The notes: generated from the sequence alone by a model not told the origin. A DNA stretch of 64,000 nt from Natronobeatus ordinarius (GCF_024362485.1 NZ_CP101456.1:372001-436000), one strand, 5' to 3'. Numbered from the stretch's first letter, positions 37,308 through 47,382 are shown. Translations and numbers: made by a program.

Positions 37308-37976
37308 ATGGCCCTCATTGGGAGAGCGGAGGTCGGTCCGCCGCCGGGACAGGCGGCACTGGAAGCCGTTCCCGACATGGAACTGCTCTTCGAGGACATT
37401 CGGTCGCTCGAGGACGAACCGTGGCGGATGATCATCTGGGCGACGGGCGACGACTTCGAGCGGTACGAGCGCGCGCTCACCGCCGATCCGGAGATCGACA
37501 CCTACGATTGTCTCACCGAATTGCCGGATGCACGCCTGTATCGGCTGGAGCTTTCAGCAGAAGGGCAGCGCAAAACGCTCCACTCCGTCTCCGTCGAGGA
37601 GGACATCACGATTATCCGGCTTACAGCAACGGCCGAACGGGAGGAACTTCTCGCCCGGTTTCCAACGCGCGATGCTGTCGTCCAGTTACGAGACGGCAGT
37701 CTCGAACGGGACCGGGAGTTTACGTTGTTGAACTTGTATGAGGAAGAACAGGTAGACGGTACCATCGGTTTCGAAAGTAAGTACGGCACGACGACTGCGC
37801 AACGAGAAGCGCTTCTCACGGCGCTCGAGAAGGGGTACTTCGACGAGCCCCGGAAGGCGACGCTGGCGACGGTCGCCGAGGAACTCGGCATCTCGAAAAC
37901 GGCGCTGTCAGAACGCCTCCGACGCGGACAGAAAGAACTCCTCCTCAATACATTGGCTCGTCAGCATTCGCAGTAG
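37308..37976 (+). CDS. HTH-10 (bacterio-opsin-activator-like) transcription regulator
   Basis: 222 residues from the ATG at 37308. The C-terminal ~55 residues (LTTAQREALLTALEKGYFDE...TLATVAEELGISKTALSERLRRGQKELL-type) form the HTH-10 DNA-binding domain. The N-terminal ~160 residues have the beta-rich pattern of short haloarchaeal Bat-like regulators. Targets are unknown. Confidence 0.87.
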   Translation: MALIGRAEVGPPPGQAALEAVPDMELLFEDIRSLEDEPWRMIIWATGDDFERYERALTADPEIDTYDCLTELPDARLYRLELSAEGQRKTLHSVSVEEDITIIRLTATAEREELLARFPTRDAVVQLRDGSLERDREFTLLNLYEEEQVDGTIGFESKYGTTTAQREALLTALEKGYFDEPRKATLATVAEELGISKTALSERLRRGQKELLLNTLARQHSQ

Positions 37977-38004
37977 TACGGGTACGGAAGGATAGTCCGA
38001 CCGT

Positions 38005-38325
38005 TCAGGGCGCGCCGATCAGGACGAAGCGACTCTCGACGTCGCCGTTGTGGATCTGGTGGGTCGCCTCCGGCGGAATCCGGATCGCGTCGCCTTCCTC
38101 GAGGTCGACCGCCTCGTCCTCGATGGTGACAGTCGCCTCGCCTTCGATCAGCAGGTAGACCTCCTCGTGGCCCTCTTCCTCGTGGTCGTGTTCTTTCCCT
38201 TCCCAGCCGGGGTCGGCCTCGAGGACGGTCACGCCCACGTTCTCACAGTCCAGTTCGTCCCGGAGGAAGTGCAAGCCGTTCGTGTCGTCGACGTCGTGGT
38301 AGTTCGTCTTGGTGTACTCGGTCAT
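38005..38325 (-). CDS. Cupin-domain protein
   Basis: 106 residues from the ATG at 38325. The first cupin motif supplies metal ligands in EHDHEEEGHEEVYLLIEG, and the second reads GDAIRIPPEATHQIHNGD, so a bound metal is likely. Catalytic role unknown. It diverges from hisI. Confidence 0.88.
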   Translation of the reverse strand: MTEYTKTNYHDVDDTNGLHFLRDELDCENVGVTVLEADPGWEGKEHDHEEEGHEEVYLLIEGEATVTIEDEAVDLEEGDAIRIPPEATHQIHNGDVESRFVLIGAP

Positions 38326-38355
38326 GGCTGTCGGGAAGTCCTGCCACGGACAGCC

Positions 38356-38389
38356 GGATAAGCCTTTGCGGGTGGCAAAAGACCTATCC
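38356..38389. promoter_or_regulatory. Divergent promoter pair of cupin and hisI
   Basis: TTATCC on the minus strand (38356-38361 on the plus strand) is 31-36 bases before the cupin start. CCTATCC (38383-38389) is 24-30 bases before the hisI start. The two face apart in a near-palindromic arrangement. Confidence 0.5.
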
Positions 38390-38412
38390 GCCGGACGGTC
38401 ATCCCCTCGTAC

Positions 38413-38781
38413 ATGGACGACGGCATTGCGGTGGACTTCGGCGAGGACGGACTCGTCCCCGCTATCGCCCAGGACGCCGAGACGGGCGAGGTGCTGATGC
38501 TCGCGTACGTCTCGCCCGAGGCGCTCGAGCGGACCCGCGAGACGGGGCTGGCCCACTACTACTCGCGCAGTCGCGACGAACTCTGGCAGAAAGGCGGGAC
38601 GAGCGGGCACGTCCAGCGCGTCGAGGAGGTCCGGGTCGACTGCGACGAAGACACGCTGCTCTACCTCGTCGAACAGGAGGGCGGGGCCTGTCACACGGGT
38701 CGCCGGTCGTGTTTCTTCCGGACGATCGACGGTGAGGACGTCGGCGAGCGCGTCTTCGACCCCGACGCAGTGTACGAGTGA
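38413..38781 (+). CDS. hisI: Phosphoribosyl-AMP cyclohydrolase
   Basis: 122 residues. Third step of histidine synthesis, opening the adenine ring of [39 protein letters not shown] and the zinc/magnesium-binding [14 protein letters not shown]...[12 protein letters not shown] motifs are all present. Stand-alone cyclohydrolase length, not fused to HisE. The stop lies 7 bases before the next gene. Confidence 0.95.
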   Translation: MDDGIAVDFGEDGLVPAIAQDAETGEVLMLAYVSPEALERTRETGLAHYYSRSRDELWQKGGTSGHVQRVEEVRVDCDEDTLLYLVEQEGGACHTGRRSCFFRTIDGEDVGERVFDPDAVYE

Positions 38782-38788
38782 TCCTGCC

Positions 38789-39922
38789 ATGAGCGAATCC
38801 GTCGCTCGACCCGAGCCCGTCGCCCGCCTCGAGCGAGCGCGCGAGCGTCTCGCCGCCCTCGAGGCGGAGATCGACGACCACGGCGAGCAGACGGTCGAGG
38901 CCGCTGCGCAGGCCTACCGGAACGCCGCGAAACTGCTCGATGACTACGTCGATCGGGCGACGGGGACGGGCCGGGAGAACTTCGCGGCGTACGTCCAGCT
39001 CGAGGGGCAGTTCGCCGCGCTGGTCGACGGACTTCCGGACGACCTCTACCGACGCGACGCGTTCGAGGCCGCCCTCGACGCGATCGACAAGCGCCGACTC
39101 AGCGAGGACGACTTCGAGCGCGCCGAGGCTGCCCTCGAGCCGGCCGAGGCGTTCAGCCGACTCCTCGCGGATCGCGAGGCGGCCCGCGAGGAACTCGAGG
39201 AGGCCCGGAAAGCTGCTCGGCTCCGCCTCCGCGAACTCGAGGCGGAGATCGCCGATCGGGAGCGAACGCTCGAGCTGGCGACCGTCGACCTCGACGCGCC
39301 GGTCGAGCGGCTCCGCGAGCCGATCGAGGCGTACAACGACGCCGTCCGGGAGGCCGTTACCGACTACGTCGCCTCGGCCTCCGCCCGCGAGGTGTTCGCG
39401 CTGCTCGAGCGCAGCCGCCTCTACCCGCTAGTCGAGTTCGAACGGCCGCCCGAGGACCTCCGGGCGTACGTCTCGGAGTCGCCGGCAGGCGAATCCACGA
39501 TCCCGGAGTTGCTCGAGTACGCCGACTACTCGCGATCGAAACTCGACCACCTCGTCGAGGACGCCGACGCGCTCAAGCGGAACGTGGCGACCAGACGGAC
39601 CTACCTCACCGGCATCGACGCCGAGCCGTTGACGATCCCGTGGCCGCCGGCCGACGCGGCGACGCTCCGATTTCAGGTCCGCGAGCGCCGCCCGTTCGTC
39701 GCCCGCGTCGCCGACGAGGACGTGATAGCCATCCTCCGGACGATTCAGGAACTGACCTACGACCCCGACTACGACCGCCTGCAGACGGCGGCCGTCGCGA
39801 TCGATCAGCTGAGCGAGGACGAACGCGAGCGGCTGGCCGACGGCAGACTCGAGGACGAACTCGAGTCGCTCCGTCGAGAGCGGACGGCGATCGGGGCAGC
39901 GCTCGAGCAGGACGACGAGTAA
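38789..39922 (+). CDS. Haloarchaeal coiled-coil protein of unknown function
   Basis: 377 residues from the ATG at 38789. Mostly helical with long charged heptad-like stretches (about 10-40, 120-185, 330-375), no signal peptide and no enzymatic motif. It may belong to a haloarchaea-specific DUF (possibly DUF7118), which I cannot confirm. Directly downstream of hisI and probably cotranscribed. Confidence 0.75.
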   Translation: MSESVARPEPVARLERARERLAALEAEIDDHGEQTVEAAAQAYRNAAKLLDDYVDRATGTGRENFAAYVQLEGQFAALVDGLPDDLYRRDAFEAALDAIDKRRLSEDDFERAEAALEPAEAFSRLLADREAAREELEEARKAARLRLRELEAEIADRERTLELATVDLDAPVERLREPIEAYNDAVREAVTDYVASASAREVFALLERSRLYPLVEFERPPEDLRAYVSESPAGESTIPELLEYADYSRSKLDHLVEDADALKRNVATRRTYLTGIDAEPLTIPWPPADAATLRFQVRERRPFVARVADEDVIAILRTIQELTYDPDYDRLQTAAVAIDQLSEDERERLADGRLEDELESLRRERTAIGAALEQDDE

Positions 39923-39958
39923 CGCGATTCCCTTTCACGCCGAACAATCGAACCGTGA

Positions 39959-41323
39959 TCAGGCGTCGGCTTTCGCCTCGAGCAGGGCGTCGTACATTCC
40001 CTCCGCGAGGTCGCGTGCCCGCCCTTCCTCACGGGCCTCGGCGTAGACGCGCACGAGTGGCTCGGTGCCCGAGGGGCGGGCGAGCACCCAGGCGTCGCCG
40101 TAGTCGAGGCGGTAGCCGTCTCGGGTGTTCAACTCGGCGTCGGCCTCGCGGGCGAAGGTCGCCACCGCCTCGAGCATTGCCTCGCGCTCGGCCGTCGACT
40201 CGTAGGCGACGTTCCGTCGATCGTTGACGTAGCCCCCGTACGGGGCAACGACCTCGCTGACGGGTCGGTCTGCGATCAGCTCGAGGAATTTGGCGGCCGT
40301 GTAGGCGCCGTCTCGGGAGAGCCGGTAGTCGGGGAAGAAGATGCCGCCGTTGCCCTCGCCCGCGATCGGCACCCGACGACCGTCGGCCTCGAGGTCGCGG
40401 ATGCGGGTGATGATGTTCGTCGAGCCGATGGGGGTGAGTTCGAGGTCGGCACCCACGTCGTTCGCGACGTCGACGAGCCGCTGGGAGACGTTGACGGCCG
40501 AGACGGTGACGTCGCCGGCCTCGAGTGTAGCGGCGGCGAGGGCAGCGAGGGTGGCGTCACCCTCGACGTAGGCGCCGGATTCGTCGAAGAAGATCGCCCG
40601 GTCCGCGTCGCCGTCGTGGGCGATGCCGACGTCGGCGCCGGCCGCGCTGACGAGCCGGCCGAGGTCGCCGAGGTTATCCGGGATCGGTTCCGGATCGCGA
40701 CCGGGGAAGTGGCCGTCGGCCTGTCCGTTGACGGTGACGACGCGACAGCCCAGTTCCCGGAAGATCTCCGGACTGGTCAACGAGCCCGCCCCGTGGCCGG
40801 GGTCGAGCGCGACGGTCAACTCGGCGTCGGCGATACGGTCGCGGTCGACGGCGGCGAGCACCTCCTCGACGTACGCCCGTCCGACGCCGTCGACCTCGCG
40901 CATCCGGCCGATCTCGCTCCACGGGACGGTCGCGAACACCTCCTCGAGTAACGTCGATTCGACTCGCTCGAGGTCGGCGACGGCGAGTTCGACCCCGTCC
41001 TCGCCGATCAGTTTGACGCCGTTGTACTTCGGCGGGTTGTGCGAGGCCGTGATCATTATCGCCGGGATCCCCTCGCGCTCGGCGTACGCTTGCACCCCCG
41101 GCGTCGGGACGACGCCGACCCGATCGACGTCGACCCCCACGCTCGCCAGCCCGCTGGCGGCCGCGTCGGCGAGCATCCGTCCCGTCAGTCGCGTGTCCCG
41201 GGCGACGGCGACCCGGTCGAACCCCCAGACCGTCCCCGCGGCTTTCGCCACGCGCAGGACGAACGCCGGCGTCACCTCCTCGTTGGCGACACCCCGCGTC
41301 CCACTCGATCCGAACACTTCCAT
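39959..41323 (-). CDS. glmM: Phosphoglucosamine/phosphohexose mutase
   Basis: 454 residues from the ATG at 41323. FGSSGTRGVANEEVTP is the family N-terminus. The phosphoserine loop MITASHNPPKYNG has Ser94, the metal loop is AHDGDADRAIF, the sugar loop GEGNGGIFFP, and the phosphate loop RPSGTEPLVRVY. It interconverts hexose-1- and hexose-6-phosphates for glycan precursors; glucosamine versus glucose or mannose cannot be told apart here. Longer upstream frames are not family-like. Confidence 0.92.
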   Translation of the reverse strand: MEVFGSSGTRGVANEEVTPAFVLRVAKAAGTVWGFDRVAVARDTRLTGRMLADAAASGLASVGVDVDRVGVVPTPGVQAYAEREGIPAIMITASHNPPKYNGVKLIGEDGVELAVADLERVESTLLEEVFATVPWSEIGRMREVDGVGRAYVEEVLAAVDRDRIADAELTVALDPGHGAGSLTSPEIFRELGCRVVTVNGQADGHFPGRDPEPIPDNLGDLGRLVSAAGADVGIAHDGDADRAIFFDESGAYVEGDATLAALAAATLEAGDVTVSAVNVSQRLVDVANDVGADLELTPIGSTNIITRIRDLEADGRRVPIAGEGNGGIFFPDYRLSRDGAYTAAKFLELIADRPVSEVVAPYGGYVNDRRNVAYESTAEREAMLEAVATFAREADAELNTRDGYRLDYGDAWVLARPSGTEPLVRVYAEAREEGRARDLAEGMYDALLEAKADA

Positions 41324-41372
41324 TACGATGTACTCGGTATGGCGTCCCCAAAGTGATTCCGGATGTGCGCGA

Positions 41373-42293
41373 TCATCGGTCGCGTCGCGGGTCGCGGCCC
41401 TCCTCGGCGTCTTTCCACTCGCCGATGCCGGACGGGTCGAGGTGGACGTGGGCGTCGCCGACGTCTTCGACCTCGCGAAGCGACTCGAGTAACTCCGTCT
41501 CGAGGTCGTGGGCCTCAAGGAGCGTGAGCTCGCCGTCGACCTCGGCGTGGACTTCGACCTCGAGGACGGGCCCGTCGTAGTAGACGACGAGGTCGTGGAC
41601 GCCCTCGACGTCGGGGTGGGCGAGCAGTCGTCGACGGACCGCGTCCCGCTGGTCGTCGGGTGGCGCCGCACCGACGACGTACACGAGGTTCTCTCGCGCG
41701 ATGCTCACCCCCTGGTAGATGACCAGGACGCTCACCAGCCCACCGGCGATGGGGTCGAGCATCGGGTACCCCAGGAACAGGCCGACGACGCCGACGGTCG
41801 CGGCGATGGACGTGTAGATGTCGTTGAGACAGTCCGCGGCGAGCGCCGACAGCGCCGTCGACCCGATCGTCTCGTTGACGGTCGCGGTGTACCAGTAGAC
41901 GGCGTACATGCTGCCCATCGCGAACGCCAGCGCGCCGAGCAGGAGGGGACTGAACACCGCGTCGACGCCGAACGCCAGTCCGTGGATCGATTCGTACAGC
42001 AGGTTGGTTCCCAGGAGGACGATCACTGCCCCGACGAACAGTGCCGTCAGCGGCTCGATTCGGGCGTGGCCGTGGGGGTGGTTCGCATCGGGGTCCTTGA
42101 AGCGGGTATCGCCCCAGATCAGCACGACGACGCTCGCGATCAGGTCGGCAACGGAGTGAGCGGCGTCGGCGAGCAGCGCCACGCTGCCGAAGGCGAGGCC
42201 GACGGCTCCCTCCACGACGATCTTCGCTGCGTTTCCCAGCACGTTCGCCCACGCCGCTCGAGCGAACCGAGTGCGCTCGGCGTCGTCGCCCAT
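41373..42293 (-). CDS. Cation diffusion facilitator transporter
   Basis: 306 residues with about six hydrophobic helices. Metal-binding motifs: ADAAHSVADL in helix 2, the loop HPHGHARIEPL, and ALAADCLNDIYTS in helix 5, followed by a cytoplasmic C-terminal domain (~210-290). Exports a divalent metal by proton exchange; the metal (Zn, Fe or Mn) cannot be read with certainty. Confidence 0.92.
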   Translation of the reverse strand: MGDDAERTRFARAAWANVLGNAAKIVVEGAVGLAFGSVALLADAAHSVADLIASVVVLIWGDTRFKDPDANHPHGHARIEPLTALFVGAVIVLLGTNLLYESIHGLAFGVDAVFSPLLLGALAFAMGSMYAVYWYTATVNETIGSTALSALAADCLNDIYTSIAATVGVVGLFLGYPMLDPIAGGLVSVLVIYQGVSIARENLVYVVGAAPPDDQRDAVRRRLLAHPDVEGVHDLVVYYDGPVLEVEVHAEVDGELTLLEAHDLETELLESLREVEDVGDAHVHLDPSGIGEWKDAEEGRDPRRDR

Positions 42294-42435
42294 ACACGTT
42301 TTAGAGCTAGTCTAAACTTCAGCCTTGGCATTCGAGAAGTGAACGCGAATCGTTCGACCGGGCCGTCTCGTTCGTTAGGGGCGGCTAATCGATCAGCCTG
42401 GGGCCGGCCGGATACGCGTTCGGTCGCGCGGGAGT

Positions 42436-42993
42436 TCACTCGAGCGGGAACGACTCGACGGTCGAGTAGACTGGTCCCTCGGCGGTGAGCGTACTCTCGG
42501 TGAGCCGAAGCTCCTCGACGGTCGTCTCACCGACCGTCGGATCGCGCTCGGCCACGAGTTCCTGGACCAGCTCCTTCCCGCCGGCGTGTTCCATCCGCGC
42601 GAGGGTGACGTGCGGGGTGAAGTCGTGACGCTCGGGGTCGAATCCCATCGCCGTCGTCCGTTCCTCGACGGCCTCGTGCAGCCGCGTCAGCTCCTCGCCA
42701 CCGTCCTCGAGGCCGAGCCAGACCACGCTGATGTACTCGAGGCTCGGGAAGACGCCCAGGCCGCCGAAGCGGGCCGGAAACGGTTCGACGCCCGCGTCGG
42801 CGACCGCGGCCTCGAGTTCGGTACACAGGTCGGGAACGCGATCCTCGTCGACGTCGCCGAGGAACTTCACGGTGATGTGGGCCTGCTCGGGGTCGGTGAA
42901 GTTCAACCCGCTCGCGTCGGCGAACGCCGCCTGCACGTCGGTGAGTGCCTCGACGAGATCGTCGGGGAGGTCGACGCTGACGAACAGTCGCAT
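42436..42993 (-). CDS. thpR: RNA 2',3'-cyclic phosphodiesterase (2H family)
   Basis: 185 residues from the ATG at 42993. Two HxT motifs define the 2H active site: HITVKFLG (His39) and HVTLARM (His128). N-terminus MRLFVSVDLPDDL is typical. It opens cyclic phosphate ends of RNA. Upstream in-frame sequence is not family-like. Confidence 0.93.
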   Translation of the reverse strand: MRLFVSVDLPDDLVEALTDVQAAFADASGLNFTDPEQAHITVKFLGDVDEDRVPDLCTELEAAVADAGVEPFPARFGGLGVFPSLEYISVVWLGLEDGGEELTRLHEAVEERTTAMGFDPERHDFTPHVTLARMEHAGGKELVQELVAERDPTVGETTVEELRLTESTLTAEGPVYSTVESFPLE

Positions 42994-43073
42994 GGCAGTC
43001 GTTCGTCGTCGCAGCTCTTGAACCTGTGCGGATCGAAACCCGCCGATCACCGGTGCGGATCGAGTCCACCCGA

Positions 43074-44423
43074 TCAGCCGGCGGTTGGCCCGTCCGTCCG
43101 CCGCTCGAGGCGCATCTCCATTCCGCCTTTCGGGTGGGCCGTCAGCGATCCGCGCAGTTCGATCGGGCCGTCGTCGACCCGCCGGAGTCGGTACTCCTGG
43201 GCGACGACCGACGCGAGGATCGCGGCCTCGAGAGTGGCGAAGCCCTTCCCGATACAGCTGCGCGGGCCGGCCCCGAACGGGAAGTAGGCGTACGTGGGGT
43301 GAGTCGGCGCGTTCCACCGGTCGGGGTCGAACGCCTCGGGGTCGTCGAAGTAGCGCGGGTCGCGGTGGGTGGCCCACTGGGAGAGCAGGACGAACGAGCC
43401 GGCGGGGATCTCGTAGCCCGCCAGCTCGACGTCCCGGTCGACCGCCCGGAACATCGCGTACACGGGTGGATAGAGCCGCAGGGACTCCCGGACGACGTTT
43501 CGCAGTTCGGTCAGCCGGCGGACGTCGGCCGCCGTCGGCGCCTCGCCCGCGAGCACGTCGTCGACTTCCGCGTGGACGCGTGCCTCGACGTCCGGATGGT
43601 CAGAGAGCAGCGCGAACGTGTACGTGAGCGCCAGCGCCGTCGTGTCGTGGCCGGCCAGCAGCATCGTCAACAGCTCGTCGCGGATGCCCTGCTCGTCGAT
43701 CGCGCCGGCCTCCTGCGCCCACAGCAGTCGGGCCAGCAGATCCGCGTCGTCCGCGTCGATTCCCTGGCGCTTGCGCGCTGTGACGAGGTCGTCGACGACC
43801 TCCTCGAGTCGCCGGATCGACCGCTCGAATCGGCGGTTCTCGGGCGTCGGCAGCCAGTCGGGCACCAGCGCCCGTCGCGGGTCGGGCTCGAACCGCGCGC
43901 CGATGGGCTCGAGCAGGTGTCCCACCAGTTTCGCCGTGCCGGGAGAGAGGTCGACCCCGAACATCGCCTCGACGATGATCTCGAGGGTAGTCCGGGTAAA
44001 CTCCCACTCGACGTTCCGGACCTCGCCGGGCTCCCACCGGTCGACCATCGCGGTCGCCCGGTCGGCCATCACGGGTCCCAGTCGGGCGATTCGGTCGGGG
44101 GCGAACGCCGGCCCGGCGAGGTCCCGGCGCTCGCGCCACTGCTGGCCCTCGCTTAACAGCAACCCGTCGCCGAGGAGTTCCTCGAGGGCATCCGTCTGAA
44201 ATCGGGGTTTCGAGAACGCGTCTTCGTCGGTCACGAGCACCCGCTCGACCGCGTCCGGTGAGGTCAGCAGGTGCGTCCGGATCGGCCCGAGGTCGAACGC
44301 CGCGACGTCGCCGTAGGAGCGACGGACGGCCGTCAGAAAGGCGAAGGGGTCGCGGGCGTACCGAGGGAGCACGCCCACGACAGGTGCGCCGTTCGGTCCT
44401 GGGGGTGCTGGACGGGAACGCAT
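43074..44423 (-). CDS. Cytochrome P450
   Basis: 449 residues. The I-helix AGHDTTALAL, the ExxR helix (ESLRLYPPVY) and the heme loop FPFGAGPRSCIGKGFA with ligand Cys390 are intact. Resembles the CYP102/CYP4-like soluble class common in haloarchaea. No ferredoxin or reductase gene is adjacent, so electrons must come from elsewhere. Substrate unknown; possibly carotenoid or fatty-acid oxidation (inference). Confidence 0.93.
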   Translation of the reverse strand: MRSRPAPPGPNGAPVVGVLPRYARDPFAFLTAVRRSYGDVAAFDLGPIRTHLLTSPDAVERVLVTDEDAFSKPRFQTDALEELLGDGLLLSEGQQWRERRDLAGPAFAPDRIARLGPVMADRATAMVDRWEPGEVRNVEWEFTRTTLEIIVEAMFGVDLSPGTAKLVGHLLEPIGARFEPDPRRALVPDWLPTPENRRFERSIRRLEEVVDDLVTARKRQGIDADDADLLARLLWAQEAGAIDEQGIRDELLTMLLAGHDTTALALTYTFALLSDHPDVEARVHAEVDDVLAGEAPTAADVRRLTELRNVVRESLRLYPPVYAMFRAVDRDVELAGYEIPAGSFVLLSQWATHRDPRYFDDPEAFDPDRWNAPTHPTYAYFPFGAGPRSCIGKGFATLEAAILASVVAQEYRLRRVDDGPIELRGSLTAHPKGGMEMRLERRTDGPTAG

Positions 44424-44477
44424 AGAAGAAACAGGGCTCGAGCGGTCAAGAACGTTGGCCCAACGCTCGAAACCGAC

Positions 44478-45137
44478 TCACTCCGCACAGAGATCGACGA
44501 AGTTCCGTAAGATCTGCAGCCCCGTCTCACCGCTCTTCTCGGGGTGGAACTGGGTGCCGAAGACGTTGCCCGCTTCGTCCGCGACGATCGAGGGGAACTC
44601 GAGGCCGTACTCGGTCGTCGCGACGGTCGCTTCCTCGTCGTCGGGGACGGCGTAGTAGGAGTGGACGAAGTAGGCGTACTGCCCGTCGACTCCCTCGACG
44701 AGCGGGTGGTCGCGCTCGACGGACAACTCGTTCCAGCCCATGTGCGGCACCTTCTGCCCCTCGGCGAACCGGGCGTTGGTCCCCGGAATCAGGTCGAGGC
44801 CGGTGACGGCCGACTCGCCCTCGGTGTCGCCTTCCTCACTCGTCGTGAGCAACATCTGCATCCCGAGACAGATGCCAAACAGCGGCTGGCCGCGCTCGGC
44901 GACCGCGAGCAGGTCCTCGCGGATCGGATCGGCGTTCTCGATGCCCTCTCGAAAGGCCCCCACGCCGGGGAGGACGACCCCGTCGGCCGCCGCGAAGGCG
45001 TCGGGGTCGTCGGTGATCGTCACGGCGGCGCCGGCGCGCTCGAGTCCCCGCGTGACGCTGCGGAGGTTCCCGAGGCCGTAGTCGACGACGACGACCTCGG
45101 CCAGCGTCTCCTCGGGGGCGGACGTGCTCGTGCTCAT
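44478..45137 (-). CDS. hisH: Imidazole glycerol phosphate synthase, glutamine amidotransferase subunit
   Basis: 219 residues from the ATG at 45137. Class-I glutaminase: LPGVGAF at the oxyanion side, the nucleophile elbow FGICLGMQMLL, and the catalytic His-Glu in GTQFHPEKSG. It supplies ammonia to HisF. HisF is not in the window. Confidence 0.94.
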   Translation of the reverse strand: MSTSTSAPEETLAEVVVVDYGLGNLRSVTRGLERAGAAVTITDDPDAFAAADGVVLPGVGAFREGIENADPIREDLLAVAERGQPLFGICLGMQMLLTTSEEGDTEGESAVTGLDLIPGTNARFAEGQKVPHMGWNELSVERDHPLVEGVDGQYAYFVHSYYAVPDDEEATVATTEYGLEFPSIVADEAGNVFGTQFHPEKSGETGLQILRNFVDLCAE

Positions 45138-45273
45138 GCGTGAGGCTGGGAAGCGGGTGGGCAAGTGCGTTGCCCTTGGTGACCGAATTTGCGGGCGACG
45201 AGCGAGGCGACGTCGTCGTTCGCTGCGTGGCAACCGCTGCGATTAAGCACGGCCAGCCGCTAGCTCCTCCCGA

Positions 45274-45561
45274 ATGCGAGGTCCGGGAATCCTGCAGATG
45301 CTCGAGATCGCCGTGGGGCTGTCGATGGCGGGGCCGATGTTCATCGTCGGCTTCGAGTTCATCCGGACAGGTCAGACGATCGGCGGCGTCGGATTCTTCG
45401 CCCTCGGCGTCGTCGCCCTCTTTTTCCCGTCGTACCTCGTCCGCCGGATCGGCGGCCCGCGCACCTGGATCCGGCGCCGGCTCGGCTCTGAGGACGACTC
45501 CGCGAACTCGGACGTGAACGCCGACACGAACTCGAGTCTCCTGGATCGGTTTCGGAACTAG
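45274..45561 (+). CDS. Small membrane protein of unknown function
   Basis: 95 residues with two hydrophobic segments (about 10-32 and 37-56) and a basic then acidic tail. Looks like a conserved haloarchaeal two-helix protein, but I cannot name the family. Its stop lies one base from the end of the convergent uracil-DNA glycosylase gene. Confidence 0.6.
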   Translation: MRGPGILQMLEIAVGLSMAGPMFIVGFEFIRTGQTIGGVGFFALGVVALFFPSYLVRRIGGPRTWIRRRLGSEDDSANSDVNADTNSSLLDRFRN

Positions 45562-45562
45562 T

Positions 45563-46159
45563 TCAGAAGCCGTCGAGTCGCGTCTGCCCGCTCCCCGAGT
45601 CCACGCCCGCGAGGTCGGCTGCCCGCTCGAGCGCCGCCTCGAACGTTTCCGACTGGCTGCGGTCGTACAGCGTCGCCGCCGGGTGGACGCAGATCAGCAC
45701 TCGGCGAGGCGTCTCCCCGATCCGGATCTCCTCGAGCGTGCCCGCCTCCTTGGTCACCGCCGCTGAGCGCTCGAGTAAGTGTTCCGTCGGTACCTTGCCG
45801 AGGGTGACGATCACCTCGGGGTCGACCAGCTCGATCTCGCGCTCGAGGTACTCCCGGCAGTGTGCGAGTTCGGTCTTCGTGGGGTCGCGGTTCTCGGGCG
45901 GGCGACAGCGGACGCAGTTGGTGATCCGAATGTCCGCACGGGCGAGGCCTACCTGCCTGAGGCCGTCGTCGAGCACCGATCCGCTCCGGCCGACGAACGG
46001 TTCGCCCTCGCTGTCCTCTTGGGCGCCCGGCCCTTCGCCGACGAACAGGACGTCGGCGTCCTCGGGGCCGGTCCCGTTGACGATCCGGCTTCGCGACTCG
46101 ACGAGTGCTGGACACCGCTCGCAGGCGGTGACGCATACCCCCTCCATCTGTTCGTCCAT
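45563..46159 (-). CDS. Type-4 uracil-DNA glycosylase (4Fe-4S)
   Basis: 198 residues. Removes uracil from [20 protein letters not shown] is motif A of family 4 [18 protein letters not shown] includes the cluster cysteines, an N-terminal CERCPAL supplies further cysteines, and HPAA is motif B. The iron-sulfur ligands appear intact. Confidence 0.93.
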   Translation of the reverse strand: MDEQMEGVCVTACERCPALVESRSRIVNGTGPEDADVLFVGEGPGAQEDSEGEPFVGRSGSVLDDGLRQVGLARADIRITNCVRCRPPENRDPTKTELAHCREYLEREIELVDPEVIVTLGKVPTEHLLERSAAVTKEAGTLEEIRIGETPRRVLICVHPAATLYDRSQSETFEAALERAADLAGVDSGSGQTRLDGF

Positions 46160-46296
46160 GTGTCGGTCTCTTTCGGGCCGGTACTACGTGTTTCGGGTCG
46201 CAGGTGCTGGTCGGCGTCGATCTGTGGCGGGACCCCGGTGGTGCGGTTCAAACACAACTCTCACCCGAGTACGAATCGCTCGAGAAGCCTCGAAAC

Positions 46297-46304
46297 GGTT
46301 ATCC
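46297..46304 (+). promoter_or_regulatory. TATA-like box of gap
   Basis: GGTTATCC lies 26-33 bases before the ATG at 46330. Confidence 0.45.
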
Positions 46305-46329
46305 GCCTCGGTACAGGACTCCTCAGTAC

Positions 46330-47343
46330 ATGCTACAGGTCGCCATCAACGGGTACGGCACGATCGGGAAACGCGTCGCGGACGCCGTCCGCGCCCAGCC
46401 GGACATGGAGGTGCTCGGGGTCGCGAAGACGCGGCCGAACTTCGAGGCCGAACAGGCCATCGCGAAAGAGTACCCCCTCTACGCGGCGATCGAAGAGCGC
46501 GCCGACCAGTTCGGGGAGGCCGGCCTCGAGATCGCCGGCCCGGTCGAGGACCTGATCGACGAGGCGGACGTCGTCGTCGACGCCACGCCCTCGGGGGTCG
46601 GCGCCCAGAACAAGGAGCTGTACGAGGCCTACGACACCCCCGCGCTCTACCAGGGCGGCGAGGCCAAGGACCTGGCGGAAGTGAGCTTCAACGCTCGCGC
46701 GAACTACGCGGACGCGGCCGACGCCGATCACGTCCGCGTCGTCTCGTGTAACACGACCGGGCTCTCGCGGATCGTCGCGCCGCTCGAGGAGGCCTACGGC
46801 ATCGAGAAGGTCCGGGCGACGCTGGTCCGACGCGGCGGCGACCCCGGCCAGACCTCCCGCGGCCCGATCAACGACATCTTGCCGAACCCCGTCACCCTCC
46901 CCTCCCACCACGGCCCCGACGTGAACACCATCTTCCCCGACCTCGAGATCGACACCCTCGGGATGAAGGTGCCCGCGACGATGATGCACATGCACAGCGT
47001 CAACGTCACGCTCGAGACGGACGTCGACGCCGCCGACGTCCGCGAGCTGTTCGCCGGGGAGAACCGACTGTTCCTCATCCCCGAACGGATGGCCATCGAC
47101 GGCAGCGGGAAGCTCAAGGAGTACGCCTTAGACGCGGGTCGGCCGCGCGGCGACCTCTGGGAGAACTGCATCTGGGAGGAGTCGATCTCCACCGTCGGCC
47201 GCGATCTCTACTTCTTCCAGGGCATCCACCAGGAGTCCGACGTCGTACCCGAGAACGTCGACGCGATCCGTGCCGTGACCGGCCTCGCCGACGCCGACGA
47301 GAGCATGGCGACGACCGACGAAACGCTCGGCGTCGGGTTCTAG
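46330..47343 (+). CDS. gap: Glyceraldehyde-3-phosphate dehydrogenase, archaeal type II
   Basis: 337 residues from the ATG at 46330. [16 protein letters not shown] is the nucleotide-binding start, and the catalytic Cys140 lies in [28 protein letters not shown] and [12 protein letters not shown] are typical of the archaeal enzyme. In haloarchaea this form is mainly gluconeogenic, with a bacterial-type GAPDH acting in glycolysis elsewhere (general knowledge). Confidence 0.95.
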   Translation: MLQVAINGYGTIGKRVADAVRAQPDMEVLGVAKTRPNFEAEQAIAKEYPLYAAIEERADQFGEAGLEIAGPVEDLIDEADVVVDATPSGVGAQNKELYEAYDTPALYQGGEAKDLAEVSFNARANYADAADADHVRVVSCNTTGLSRIVAPLEEAYGIEKVRATLVRRGGDPGQTSRGPINDILPNPVTLPSHHGPDVNTIFPDLEIDTLGMKVPATMMHMHSVNVTLETDVDAADVRELFAGENRLFLIPERMAIDGSGKLKEYALDAGRPRGDLWENCIWEESISTVGRDLYFFQGIHQESDVVPENVDAIRAVTGLADADESMATTDETLGVGF

Positions 47344-47377
47344 TCGCTCGAGTTCAACAACTAGCACCGACAGAAGG

Positions 47378-47382
47378 TTTTT
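47378..47382 (+). promoter_or_regulatory. TATA-like T-run of the first hsp20
   Basis: GTTTTTG lies about 26-31 bases before the ATG at 47408 and is preceded by AGAAG, similar in layout to the thermosome promoter. Confidence 0.4.
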
